Positions 22,311 to 34,646 of a stretch of 64,000 nucleotides of DNA are shown here, one piece after another. A program made the translations under genes and the position numbers. How positions within the stretch are numbered: position 1 is the stretch's first letter; every line of letters begins with the position of its first letter. The notes beneath the pieces were generated by a model, which saw only the letters and a program-made list of their open reading frames with translations, was not told the DNA's origin and did not search any database. The stretch is from contig JAURVB010006131.1 of assembly GCA_033002965.1 (NCBI GenBank), positions 1 through 64,000 of the forward strand, in the 5' to 3' direction. This DNA is from Piper betle. Its lineage: Eukaryota; Streptophyta; Magnoliopsida; Piperales; Piperaceae.

Positions 22311-25300
22311 ATTTTAACTCAAGGAGGTTCTGCTGAACTACTACCTGGAAGCTAGATACACACCTGTTGTATCCTCTACTCGTCGATAGCCATATCCATC
22401 CTCACTGACTGTAGTGGTGCCGACGTGGCGAGTCATGCTAGTGATGCTGATCATCTCAAACATTCTGGATTCTATACTTCCTGTGTCTGTTCTGATCCCT
22501 ACTACTAACTCGGCGGAAAACCTAGATCACCCCTAAGGGCCTACTGGGTTGGTCAAGCAAATACTCCAGAGTATTGCAAGGTTCTAATCTGGGCTATGCC
22601 TGGGAAAACTACGTCGAGGGTAAGACCTACTTGCTAACATCTACCCATGTCTCTCTAATCCTCATCTGTGAAAAATCACCTACATATACTCGTAGGAAAC
22701 TCTATTCCTAAGTCCTACAATCACCTCAAGGCCTGCTATGAGTCTCCTGCTAAGTACGGTAGATACCCTAATGAGCTGCACGGCTCATTGTCGCCAGTCT
22801 AGGTCCAACTCTCAGGTGTCCCTATACAAGGAACTGGACCGCTCACTTGGTTCTAGTTGACTCGGTCCTGAGTCATGTATCTCACTCTGTTCCATAAGAG
22901 AACAAGGGTAGCTGCTATGACTCTAATGTATATTATGGCTCCGGTGACTATCTATACAACTACTAACTACTTCTGAAAGGAGGCGAGAACACCTGTACAT
23001 ACACAGCGTGTCTCAAGGAGTATGATAACATACTCTGTATGGGACTGTGGAGTCTGCATCTGGTCTGTGGCATGTGCTCTGTGCTCTGGTCAATGTATAC
23101 TCATCTCAATCCTCTGGGTAAACTGATGGTAAAACTGCTAGAAAAGGGTGAGTGGAAATCCTCAAGTGAAAACTCCACTCTGTCTGATATCTCTGGGTTA
23201 TAAGAAGGGAGGCTGAATCTCATGGAAATCTAGTCTCACTACTCAAGAGCTCTCAATAAGTGGTATCTCGTCCTCACATGTGGTATCTGACGCTAGGTAA
23301 ACGGGGAATCCTGGGACCTGTGGGTTATGGGCTCACACTCTTCCGCTGCGCGACTCTCATCTATGGTAAGGTTAAGGTCTCATGCAAATAGTAGGGGAGA
23401 TAAAATCCCTATGTAACATGTTGGGTGGCCAAAATCTTGGTAGGTCTGTGGACTTGTCTCTAATATCGCCATGATTTACCATGCCACAGGTGATCAGTCT
23501 GTGGAACAGTCAATCAATGACAAATCTCAGAAACGGCTCCTAAGTGGCTCTAGTTCAATCAGCTAACAGTAGGCACATGTTTCTCGATACTGTACTAGTC
23601 ACGCACTTCTAAACGGGCGGGGTTCAAATGACCCAAAGAACCACTGTCTCTCCTCAAGTCTACGGGGACTCATAATGAGGTTCGACACATGTCTCGTCCG
23701 CTCTTCAGTGGTGTGTGACCTGCCGTCCCGTACCGATTTGTAGTACTAATCTCAACTCACATGACTACTACCGCTGTGGTAGACTCTCAAGCAAGGCTAT
23801 CAACCAAGATGAGCATACACTGGTATCACTCCGTCTGGTCTGCATAGTCTGTTCTTTCTGAAGTCCCTATTTACATTGTTCTCAAGCTGGGGTGAGGTCC
23901 GTCATCGTAAGATCGGTCTGCCCATACCGACCTGCACTGTAAACCCTAATCAATACCATGAAGGTGTTTCTATACTCAGGGTAGGGCTCAACCCTATGTC
24001 TCAAGGTAAGGACCTAATCGTGCTGGCAAAACACAAGGGAATCGTTATCTCTCTGAAAACACTCTCGCTGAACCCTCTATCTATGCCCCATACTAAGTCA
24101 ACCTCCTATCGCTGGCTGGCCAATCGCTAAATGGGTTAAACTGCGCGTATGATCATCTACTAGCCATCTGATCTATGTATGCTGGTTGTGACCCATGGAT
24201 CATGCCGTCTACACAATCTGATCGTTGTGACCGTTCCATCTAGAGGTCACTCTGTCATGTTCCCTGACTCTATCCATACGCATCCCTATGAGACTATAAC
24301 TAACCGTGTCTGATGGGGACATCTTGCAATATTCATCTGACCCAATGGTGTTAGGTCACGACAATGATTGCAAGAGAACTGTGAAGTGAGATCTTATGCC
24401 ATCTCATCCAAATAACCTCCGTTTTCCTTAACTCTTTTCTATTCTGCTGACTTCACTGTAACTATTCCTTGTTCCTCAACTCTAGTCCTACTAAACCTTA
24501 ACTAATCTACTCGGTCGGTGGATGAGCAATACACGGACGGCGGTAGTGCGCCTCGGGCGGTGGTTGTGCAACTCGGTCGGTGGTTGTGCAACTCGGTCGG
24601 CGGTTGTGCAACTCGGTCGGCGGTTGTGCAACTCGGTCGGCGGTTGTGCACCTCGGTCGGTAGTTGTGCACTCGGTCGGTGGTTGTGCACTCGGTCGGTG
24701 GTTGTGCATTCGGTCGGTGGTTGTGCACTCAGTCGGCGGTTGTGCAACTCGATCGGCAGTTGTGCACTCGGTCGGCGGTTGTGCACTCGGTCGGCGGTTG
24801 TGCACTCGGTCGGCGGTTGTGCAACTCTGTCGGCCACAATCATATCTAGATACTAAAAATCTGATCTTAATCGTATACATCGTAAATCCACTCTACTGTC
24901 TCTGACAAATCTTGGCTGTTAACAACTTGACTTAGGTTATCTAGTCATGCGTGTCTGATCCGGAGGGTTTGCATCATGGTGCTGACACCTATGATGGTAA
25001 CCTATGCTGAACCCACTCTAATCTCCTGAAATCTGAAATGACTGCGTTCATCAGTGTTGGTTGGCCCTCAAATGGCAATCACTGGTCTGGTACCTTGTCT
25101 CTAGTGGAATTCTGTCAAATATCTGATCTCATAGGCAATAGTAATCCTGATCTTTTCCTCATCGTATCGAGACCTCTTTCTGGTAAAGTGAAGCCAAAAC
25201 TGCTACCAGTAGGTCATAAACTAACGGAGGAGGGGATGCGGTGAAGTACCCATTGGATTGCTGGTCCACCTCGCTACTCATCCTCATTCACTACTATTTT

Positions 25301-25810
25301 CTAAAAGTTGTCCCTCTCAAGTTATCTACCCACTTCACGCTCCTTCTCATTATGCACACCACGTTCCCTGGAAATAGGACTAATGTGGTGACATACAAAG
25401 GACGGACACCTGGTCAACATCCAATTCATCCAAATCTCTTGTGCGATGGACAGAACTAGTGGGTCTCTAAGCCCATCATGACAAGCCTGTCAGATTCCTA
25501 CTGACGGCTACTAACATCCAAATCTGGTATAAGATGGGAACTCATACCCATTCTACCCCTACTAGCACTACACATATCTTGCTCACATCTAACATACCAA
25601 CTGTCTACTATCATCCCATAGAAATGACCTGTCAACTCAACTAAGGTCAGTTCCACATAATTTCGATCCAGTCCTGAATACACTATTATCCAAACAGTTT
25701 GTGAAGAAAATCTGCATGTAAAGAAAATATACAAAAACATACCTGCCAGCTGGACTCGGAGCAGTCTTTGCACACACATCACCTATAAAAGTATCATACA
25801 TCTTAATCGG
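22311..25810 (-). other. Non-coding interior of the LARD-like element
   Basis: About 3.5 kb between polypurine tract and primer site. No frame longer than about 130 codons exists, and the longest ones are products of the 20-bp minisatellite. Base composition is mixed and not obviously decayed coding sequence. It presumably contains the packaging and dimerisation signals that a mobilised non-autonomous RNA needs, but I cannot point to them. Confidence 0.7.
24541..24833. repeat. Minisatellite of 19-20 bp units
   Basis: Fifteen units of the type TGGTTGTGCAACTCGGTCGG stand head to tail. The first six are 20 bp; then units of 19 bp (one A fewer in GCAACT) alternate with two more of 20 bp. A variable T/C/A at the unit start and a few substitutions distinguish the copies. 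It lies in the interior of the LARD-like element and is the only part that is clearly tandem. Confidence 0.95.
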
Positions 25811-25831
25811 CCGAGAGTGGCTCTGATACCA
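25811..25831 (-). promoter_or_regulatory. Primer-binding site, initiator-Met tRNA
   Basis: The minus strand reads TGGTATCAGAGCCACTCTCG, and its start is the complement of the 3' end of plant initiator tRNA-Met. Four bases separate it from the right LTR. This fixes the element's orientation as minus. Confidence 0.93.
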
Positions 25832-25835
25832 ATGT

Positions 25836-28800
25836 TGTAACACCCCAAATCCGGTCCACACTCGTGAACCGAACCGGCATGTTACAGGCCCCGGTTAAGT
25901 CGGCTAACCCGAACCTAACTCATGCGGATCCAATCTCGGCGTCTTAAGATGAAGATACAACTCGCAATGCATGGATGAATACACAAACCTAACATGGTAC
26001 TACATGAATGACATGCAAGTCAGAGTACACACCAAAACCATCCCGATAAAAATTAATAAAAGTTTTGAAATATGACGGACAGAATTTCCCCTAAAAATGC
26101 AATTAGGGGCCACCCTGTCAAATATACATATAAAAATATATATAATCAAGTATCAAACAATTTCATTCACGCAGAATCTAATTTACTATACTCTCATTCT
26201 GAAGCTTGGGTTTCAACCCATCACACTTTTGCTGCGCTACTCTGATCATTTCATTTCATCTCATTGTCAAGCCTCAAACATTTACTCATAGCATGTTTAT
26301 AAAATAACATCATAAACAAAATATTAAACATTCAATCACCCGATGTGTGTGTGCAGAAGACCTTATTGCTCCTCCGTCCTGGCCGGCCATCCATCTCGTG
26401 CTTATCACCTACATATATATAAGAAAAACGTCAGTAACAAGCGTTACTGGTCCGGAAAATAAAATAACTATAACAAGCTGGCTATGAGAGCAAACTCTCA
26501 TATGAAAGAAAACCATATACTTCCTCAAGAACACTCTGAAGGGCACTACTGAGGAGCCACTGGGCTGCAGACCCGGTAGCATCCCGAACTTACTGCTGCT
26601 GGTACTGTGCTACTCTCAGCACTTCTTTTTCAGTACTTCTCGTGAAACTTTATCCTAAGCCCTCTCCTTACCTCCATATTTCTCCTGGCCTTGAGCACGA
26701 AGGCCGAGTACTCTCAGGCAGTCGCCTTTAGTACCCTTTGAACCACAAGTCCGGACATGCGCTGTACTAAACAGTACCCGTAAACCTCCACGTTCTCCGG
26801 GTGTGAGGAACTCAAACGCGGAGTTGTCAGGATCCCTCGGGAATGGAACAGTCCGCTGGCACTAATCCAGAGCCCGCTTTGACTGTCACGGCATCCTCTG
26901 CATGGTACGTGCAGTCGGTTTCTCCATCTCTCGTCTCACTGAAAACTCGATAAAACTATATATATAGGCCTGGGAAGGGATTCATATAATAGGCCCGAAG
27001 GCAACTTGTGGTGGATCTTGTTTTCGAAATCATCCTCGAGGGATCTCATCCTCGAGGGGTTATTAATCCGGAAATATTCGATTAAATGGCCCGAGTTAAG
27101 TGGGATCCAATAAAACGCCACTTAACCCGCCCTGCAATAATAAAATAAACATACAATGGAAGAGCGTAAAACAAGACGAGTCCTAAACGGACCTGGTAGA
27201 AGCTCCAAGCGTGTCATCGCGCCTAGGCGGCGAGCTCCTACTCCGTACCTACACATCAAAACTAAATACTAACGCCCGCTAACTAAATGATGCATCAAAC
27301 TCAACACACATCAATCACAATTCAATCATCAACAATCCAGCAACAGTTAAATAATCATGAATTTAAATAATTCTAACTCATCCTAGTCATACCAATTTTA
27401 TTGTGTTTTTCTAACTTCTGTCGTGATCCATTATCATGATCCAACTCGATCTATCTCATTAGATCACCTACATTCACCCATCCAAATCATGCATGTAACT
27501 TATCATTTTATCCCTAATTAGTCATTAATCACATCATGCGACTCATCGTTTCATCCATCATTAAACATTAATCACATCACTAATCATAAATATGAAAATA
27601 ATTCTACTCATCCTATTCCTACCAATTTTATTGTATTTTTCCTAAGTTACATTACTCGATTATCCTGCTCAATCTACTTACTTCATTAAATCACTTAACC
27701 TCCATTCACTATCAATCACATCATAAATCCTAGCATGCTGTGCTAACAATCATTATCAACTTTAAATAATCAAGTCGGAGGTAATTATACCTCACGTCGT
27801 CGGCAATCGGCGACGGTTAGGGTTCCGTCGCGCGCCTCGAAGCTCGAATTCGGCGCTCCTCGGCGTCCGAAGCTCGATCGGGCTCCACCGGGTGAGCCCC
27901 GCGGAAGATCCGGTGAATTCCGGCGAATTCCAGAAATTCCGATTTCCGGCGGTTTCCCGGCAGTTGCGGGCGGTTTTCCGGCGACTTCCGGTGGTTTTCC
28001 GGCGACTATTGCCGGTGGCGTCTACTAGCCGGAAAGGGGTCGTGTTGGGTACCCTCGGAACCGGCTCGACGAGCCCGACTCATCTATGAGGTCGACGTGG
28101 TCGGCCGAGGCAGTGGCTCGCCGGAAATTGGCTAAAACAGGGCCGGCGGCGATGGGTCGCTAGATCCGGCCGGCCACGGCGGCGATGGCCTCCGCTCCGG
28201 TCGGGGAAGGCTGCTAGGGGGTCGAAGGTGCTGTGGCGACCGATCGATCACGGCGGCGTTGGTCGCCGGCGGCGGAATCGGCGACGGGAGCGCAACGCGG
28301 GCGCGGCGTCGCGGCGTGGCTTCCTCGCGTCGCGGCGGCCCGATGGCGGCCGGGCTTGGTCGGGGCAGCATGGCGACGGCGTCGCCGAGCTGGGCGGCGT
28401 CGGTCGACGGCCGGGCGGCGCCGACAGCGGCGGCGGTGGCGCGCGAACGGGGGCGGCGCGGCACGAGGGTTTGGGCGTGGGGGAGAAACGTCGGGGGTGT
28501 GTGTGGTGGCAAACTCGTAAATAATACTTGACTCGTCTCCGGCTCGAGTCAAGTATCATAACTAACTCGTATTAAATCCTAAAAAAATTTCATAAAAATC
28601 GGGAAAAATCCCGTAAAATCAAACAACACCAAAAAAATTATAATGACATGCTCTAGAACTATCAACCCACCCAAACTGCCCGAACGCGTCCTAACGCGGT
28701 AAACGGCCTAATATTAATTCTACGATCCACTATATATAAAAGTAAAAAAAATGACTGGCATACTCTCATATATCTGATAACTCATTCTGTTCTGCTGTAT

Positions 28801-28966
28801 TCATGACGTTATCATCATATATTTGGGTACGCATGACCCTCATAGCTCATACACGAGACCGGCGTCGGCTCGGTACACGTGTCCTGAAACTGACTCAACT
28901 CGAAAAATAACGGTCGACCCGACCGGTTCTGAATATAAAACCCTAACTCGAATCGTAGGTTTTACA
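25836..28966 (-). repeat. 5' LTR of the LARD-like element
   Basis: Nearly identical to 19148-22277. I see CCAAATCCGG against CCAAATCTGG near the left end, one extra A in the run at about 28580, and CGTAGG against CGTGGG near the right end. Confidence 0.96.
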
Positions 28967-28971
28967 TCTTA

Positions 28972-29389
28972 CTCGATTAATCCAAGATTCCTCACTTCAA
29001 GAGTATACAGCTCGATTCAATAGATTGGCAACAAGGGCGGGTCATATGACAGAAAACCAAAAGATTAGCCGTTTTACTTGTGGTCTTAATTCCCAATTGC
29101 GAATGGAGGTGAAGGCAAGGAAACTAGAAACACTCCTAGACGCACAAGGTCTTGCTAGGCACTTGGAGCATCATGTGAGCCAGAAGTCACATACATTTGT
29201 AACACAAGCAAGGTGGGAGTATGAACACAAAACAGGTTCAGCAAGAAAAGAAAGCAATTATGGACCTAGCAAAGGTGAAGCAACTAAGGCAGCGGATTCT
29301 TAACTTCAGGGGATAGTTAAAAGAAGGAAGTTTAGTATTAAATAGTTGCAAGAAAGGAATGAGGCTAGTTTATGTTTCAGATGTGATAA
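28972..29389 (+). pseudogene. gag: gypsy gag, second part
   Basis: It continues directly from 19147: LTRLIQDSSLQEYTARFNRL, then FTCGLNSQLRMEVKARKLET, the conserved second half of retrotransposon gag. Stops follow after about 29300. At 29381-29389 the zinc-knuckle codons begin (CFRCD) and are cut by the solo LTR, resuming at 32427. Confidence 0.88.
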
Positions 29390-32300
29390 TGTAAAACCCA
29401 CGATTCGAGTCAGGGTTTTATATTCAGAACCGGTCGGTTCGACCGTTATTTTCGAGTCGAGTCAGTTTCAGAACACGTGTACTGAGCCGACGCCGGTCTC
29501 GTGTATGAGCCATGAGGGTCATGTGTACCCAAGTATATGATGATAACGTCATGAACACAGCAGAAAAGAATGAGTTATCAGAATATATGAGAGTATGCAG
29601 TTCATTTTTTTTATTATGATATATAATGGATCGTAGAATTAGTTTTAGGCCGTTTACCGCGTTAGGACGCGTTACGGGCATTTTGGGTAGGTTGATAGTT
29701 CTAGAGCATATCATTATGATTTTTTTGGTGTTGTTTGATTTTACGGGATTTTTCCCGATTTTTATGAATTTTTTTAGGATTTAATACGACTTAGTTATTA
29801 TACTTGACTCGAGCCGGAGACGAGTCAAGTCTTAATTACAAGTTTGCCACCCAACCAATTCTTCTCCACCCCCGACCTTTTCTCCCCCACGCCCAAACCC
29901 TAGCCGCCGCGCCGCCCCTGTTCGTGCGCCACCGCCGCCACGGCCGACGCCGCCTGGCCGCCGATCGACGCCGCCCAGCCCGGCCACGGCGTCGCCCTGC
30001 CGCCCCGACCAGGCCCGGCCACGAGCTGGCCGCCGCGATGCGAGGAAGCCGCGCCTTTGCGTCGTGCTTCCGTCGCCAATCGCGCCGCCGGGCACCGTCG
30101 CCGCCGCGATCCAGCAGTCGCCTCGGCACCCTCGACCCCTCAGCCGCCTTTCCCGACCGGAGCGGAGGCCATCGCCGGCCTGGCCGGCCGGATCTAGCGA
30201 CCCATCGCCGCCGCTCCATATTAGCCTTTTTCCGGTGAGCCGCCGCCTCCATTGGCCGCGTCGACCCCATAGATGAGTCGGGCTCGCCGAGCCGGTTCCA
30301 AGGGTACCCAACATGACCACTTTCCGGCCAGTAGACGCCGCCGGCGATTGTCGCCGGAAAACCACCGGAAGCCGCCGGAAAACAGCCAGTAGCTGCCGGA
30401 AAACCGCCGGAAAATCGGAATTTCTGGAATTCGCTGGAATTCACCGGATCTTCCGCGGAGCTCACCCAGTTGGACTCGATCGAACGTCGGACGCCGATGA
30501 GCGCCGAATTGGAGCTCCGAGACGCGCGACGAAGCCCTAACCGTCGCAGATCGCTGACGACGTGAGGTATAATTACCTCCGATTTAATTAGTTAAAATTG
30601 AGATGATTGTTAGCATAACATGCTACAATTGAGTAGTTGTCATGATGAATATTAGCACAGTATGCTAGATTTGATTAACTGTTATGAGTAATGCTAATTA
30701 TGAGTGAAGGGATGATTGTATGATTTGAGTAATTGCGAATGAATAGTAAGTGATCTAATGAGGTAGATCGAGTCTCAGCATGATAAGTGATCTAACAAGA
30801 TGAAGTAAATATGAGCATGCTAATCTAGTGTGATGTAAAAATACAGTAAAATTGTTATGAATAGGATTAGTTAGAATTATTTTTCATACTTACAATTATT
30901 TGATTGTTGATTGATGTTTATTGAGTTTGATGCATCATTTAGTTAGCGGGCGTTAGTATTTAGTTTTGATGTGTAGGTACGGAGTAGGAGCTCGCCGCCT
31001 AGGCACGATGACACGCTTGGAGCTTCTACCAGGTCCGTTTAGGACTCGTCTGTTTTACTCTTTTCTATTGTATGTTTGTTTTAATGCCTACAGGACGAGT
31101 TAAGTGGCGCTTTATCGGATCCCACTTAACTCGGGCCATTTAATCGAATAGTTTTCCGGATTAATAACCCCTCGAGGATGAGATCCCTCAAGGATGATTT
31201 CGAAAACAAGATCCACCACAAGTTGCCTTCGGGCCTATTATATAAATCCCTACCCAGCCCTATATATATGTAGTTTTCGTGTTTTCAGTGAGACAAGAGA
31301 TGGAGAAATCGACTGCACGTACCATGCAGAGGATGCCGTGACAGTCAAAGCGGGCTCTGGATTAGTGCCAGCGGACTGTTCCATTCCCGAGGGATCCTGA
31401 CAACTCCGCGTTTGAGTTCCTCACACCCGGAGAACGTGGAGGTTTACGGGTACTGTTTAGTACAGCGCATGTCTGGACTTGTGGTTCAAAGGGTACTAAA
31501 GGCGACTGCCTGAGAGTACTCGGCCTTCGTGCTCAAGGCCAGGAGAAATATGGAGGTACGGAGAGGGCTTAGGATAAAGTTTCACGAGAAGTACTGAAAA
31601 AGAAGTGCCGAGAGCGGCACAGTACCAGCAGCAGATCAGTAAGTTCGGGATGCTACCGGGTCTGCAGCCCAGTGGCTCCTCAGTAGTGCCCTTCAGAGTG
31701 TTCACGTGGAGTATATGATGTTTTCTTTCATATGAGAGTTTGCTCTCATAGCCAGCTTGTTATAGTTATTTTATTTTCCGGACCAGTAACACTTGTTACT
31801 GACGTGTTTTTATACTATATGTAGGTAATAATCACGAGTTGGAGGAGCCAGCTTGGACGGAGGAGCAATGAGGTCTTGTGCACACACACATGTTAGATTT
31901 CTGAATGTTTAATATTGTATTATTATGTTATTATATTGTGAATGACATGATTAAATATTTGAGCATGATGATATGATGTGAATGAAATGCTAAGACATGA
32001 TAACAGAATGCAAAATATGATCAGAGTTGAGCAGCGGAAGCGTAGTGGGTTGAGACCCAAGCTTCAGAATGAATACGTTATAAATGAGATTCTGTGTGAT
32101 TGTTAATGCATATCGATATATTTGTATATATATTATTTTGACAGGGTGGGCCCATAATTGCACTTTTAGGGGAGACTCTGTCAGTTTTACTTCAGAATTT
32201 TCATCGATTTTGCTCGTAATTGTGATGGTGTGAAATTTAATTTGCATGTCATTCATGTAGTACCATGTTAGGATTTTGTGCATGCATTCATTCATGACGG

Positions 32301-32426
32301 ATCGTATCTTCATCTTAAGACGCTGAGATTAGATCCGCATGAGTTAGGTTCGGGTTAGCCGACCTAACCGGGGCCTATAACATGCCGGTTTGGTTCACGA
32401 GCGTGAACCAGATTTGGGGTGTTACA
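29390..32426 (+). mobile_element. Solo LTR of the LARD family (subgroup 1)
   Basis: It runs TGTAAAACCCACGATTCGAG...TTGGGGTGTTACA and is flanked by a perfect GATAA duplication (29385-29389 and 32427-32431). It matches the LARD LTRs in reverse orientation along its whole length with scattered differences, so it is an older relative. It carries the TTGACTCGAG module at about 29803, a CG-rich core, and the promoter block with TATATAAAT at about 31238. Confidence 0.93.
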
Positions 32427-33036
32427 GATAAGAAGTTTTTCCTGGACACAAATGCAAGAGGCTATTCACCATTGAGGTAGTAAGGGACGATGATGTATCA
32501 AAACAAGAGGACAGTGAACAAGAATGGGATTCCATGACTCCGGCGATATCTTTTAATGCATTAATAGGTGCATCAACTACTAACACCATGAGGTTGTTAG
32601 GGAGAGTGGGTGGACATCAAGTGATAGTGCCGATCAATTCGGGGAGTTCACACAAATTTGTGAATGAAAGTCTGATCTAGAAATTGAAGTTACCGTGGAA
32701 ACAAATAAGGGAATGAAAGTTTAGATTGCCAATGGTGAGAAGATGAATTGTGGGGGCAAGTGTGTGGGCAATGAGCTAGATCTTCTGGGATATAAGACGG
32801 TTATAGATTTCTTTATACTTCAGTTAGAGGAATTTGATATTGTTCTAGGTATTCAATGGCTGAAGACGTTGGGATCAATACTATGGAATTTTGAATCACT
32901 TACAATGTCCTTCACAGAAAAAGGGAAAACCATAGAGTTGCAAGGTCAGCTTATTCCCCCAAGTCAGTTGTGTGATAAGAAGCAGATATCCCATTCGTTC
33001 AAAAAAAGAAAACAAGGGTTGTTAATGAATTTATAA
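32427..33036 (+). pseudogene. pol: gypsy gag zinc knuckle and aspartic protease
   Basis: Joined to 29389, the start reads CFRCDKKFFPGHKCKRLF, a CCHC zinc knuckle. The protease follows at about 32620, with VPINSGSSHKFVNESL where the family has the catalytic Asp-Ser/Thr-Gly; here the Asp is Asn. FDIVLGIQWLKTLG at about 32832-32873 is the second conserved protease motif. A TAG near 32680 and frame changes break it. The enzyme would be dead even without the stops. Confidence 0.85.
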
Positions 33037-33039
33037 GTA

Positions 33040-34380
33040 ATGAAAAAGAGGGGACATTCAAGCAGTCTATATCAAGCTTACAAGAGGAATAGTTGGCCAA
33101 GTTGCTATAAGCATTTGAAAAAGTTTTTTCTGTACCAAAGAGTTTTACCCCCAAGGAGAACTCATGACCATCATGTGAATCTGAAAGAGGGGACGCCACC
33201 AGTGAAGCACTATAGATATCCCTATTTCCAAAAAAATGAAATAGAGAGACAAGTCAAGGACTTACTCGAGGCTGGGATAGTTCAACCCACATCAAGTCCA
33301 TATTCAACTCCGGTATTGTTAGTCAAAAAGAAAGATGGTAGTTGGAGAATGTGCGTGGACTATAGAGCTCTCAATAAGGTGACTATCAAGGATAAATTTC
33401 CCATCCTCAACATTGACGAACTCTTGGATGAATTACATGGTGCAACATATTTCTCCAAACTGGATTTGAGATCAGGATATCATCAAATAAGGATGCATAG
33501 GGTTAATGTCGAAAAGAGAGCTTTTTGCACCCATTATGGTTATTATGAATTTAAAGTCATGCCTTTTGGATTATCTAATGCACCGTCCACCTTTCAAGCT
33601 TTAATGAATGAGAAGGATAAGTGTTCTTTTGCCTTACAACAAATTCAATACTTTGATCATGTTATTTCTTGTGAGGGAGTTAGTGTAGACAAGGACAAAA
33701 TATCAGCCATTCTGAATTGGCCAACACCAAAGTCAACCAAAAGTATAAGGGCTTTCTTGGGATTAGCAGGGTATTACAGGAAGTTTATCAAGGGATTCAC
33801 GGATATCGCTGCTCCACTATCTGATTTGCTGAAAAGGGATTCTTACCATTGAGATCAACTGGCGGAAGACTCTTTCGTCAGCTTGAAATAGGCTCTCACT
33901 ACTACACCTGTCCTTGCTTTGCCTAATTTTGCTATTCCATTTGTGTTTAAGTGCGATGCAAGTGGAGTGGGATTAGGCACTGTTTTGATGCAACAAAATC
34001 ATCCAATGCCTTTCTTCAGTAAAGTTTTGAGTGGAAGGAATTTATTATTATCCACTTCTGAGAAGGAGATGATGGCTTTAGTAATAGCGATCCAAAAATT
34101 GTGTCATTACCTATTGGGGAGGACATTCATAATTCGAATTGATCACTCAAGCCTCAAGTTTTTATGGGACCAGAAAATCCACACAATAACACAGCAAAAA
34201 TGGCTAGTGAAGCTGCTGCGATATGATTTTGTTATTAAATACAAACCAGGAAAAGAGAACAAGGTAGCGGATGCATTGTCTAGACAAATTGAAAAGCAAT
34301 TCCTTGAAGAACTTAATGGGAAAAAGATGGACCAAGATTCTATCTCTTTAGTAGCAATTTCAGTGGCTATACCAAGATAG
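33040..34380 (+). pseudogene. pol: gypsy reverse transcriptase and RNase H
   Basis: The RT part shows GIVQPTSSPYSTPVLLVKKK, VDYRALNKVTIKDKFP, FSKLDLRSGYHQIRM and MPFGLSNAPSTFQALMNE. The sequence then jumps to VISCEGVSVDKDKISAI and FLGLAGYYRKFIKGF. The segment that should carry the YxDD active-site aspartates is deleted at about 33610. RNase H follows from about 33950 with FKCDASGVGLGTVLMQ, STSEKEMMALV and IRIDHSSLKFL, so its acidic residues remain. A TGA after RDSYH (about 33850) and a TAG at about 33891 interrupt the join. Confidence 0.93.
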
Positions 34381-34646
34381 TTAGAGGTGATTAAACAAGC
34401 TTCTTCCACAAATGAGCAAATTTCAAAGTTACAACAACAATGTGTTGACAACAAACTGTCCCCAAATTGGTCATTGAAAGATGACATTATCTTTTACAAG
34501 AATAGAATTTATTTGAACTCTCAAATGGATGTTATACCTACTATTCTAAGAGAGTTTCATGACGGGACTCATGAGGGTATCCAGAAAACTTTAAAGAGGT
34601 TGCCCACAGTCTTTTATTGGTCAAGAATGTATAAGGATGTTGTGGT
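34381..34646 (+). pseudogene. pol: gypsy integrase, zinc-binding N-terminus
   Basis: After a TAG at 34378-34380 the frame stays open through EFHDGTHEGIQKTLKRLPT and FYWSRMYKDV, the His-His half and following helix of the integrase zinc domain. The hAT element interrupts it, and the rest resumes at 36612. Confidence 0.85.

Larger units (their letters stand above)
19148..28966 (-). mobile_element. Complete non-autonomous LTR retrotransposon (LARD-like), very young
   Basis: Two LTRs (19148-22277 and 25836-28966) in the same orientation enclose 3.56 kb, and the whole is flanked by a perfect TCTTA duplication (19143-19147 and 28967-28971). The sense strand is minus: a polypurine tract adjoins the left LTR and an initiator-Met primer-binding site adjoins the right one. 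Comparing the LTRs by eye I find two substitutions and one single-base indel in about 3130 bp, so insertion was recent. The interior has no gag, protease, RT or integrase, so it must depend on proteins from another element. Size and design fit large retrotransposon derivatives (LARDs). Confidence 0.95.

Noticed and set aside
24541..24833. CRISPR-like array
   Set aside because: Units are contiguous with no spacers, and the context is a plant retrotransposon.
24491..24905. Repeat protein of 110-130 residues on either strand
   Set aside because: It is produced by the 19/20-bp minisatellite. Frames change where unit length changes, and there is no start context or conservation.
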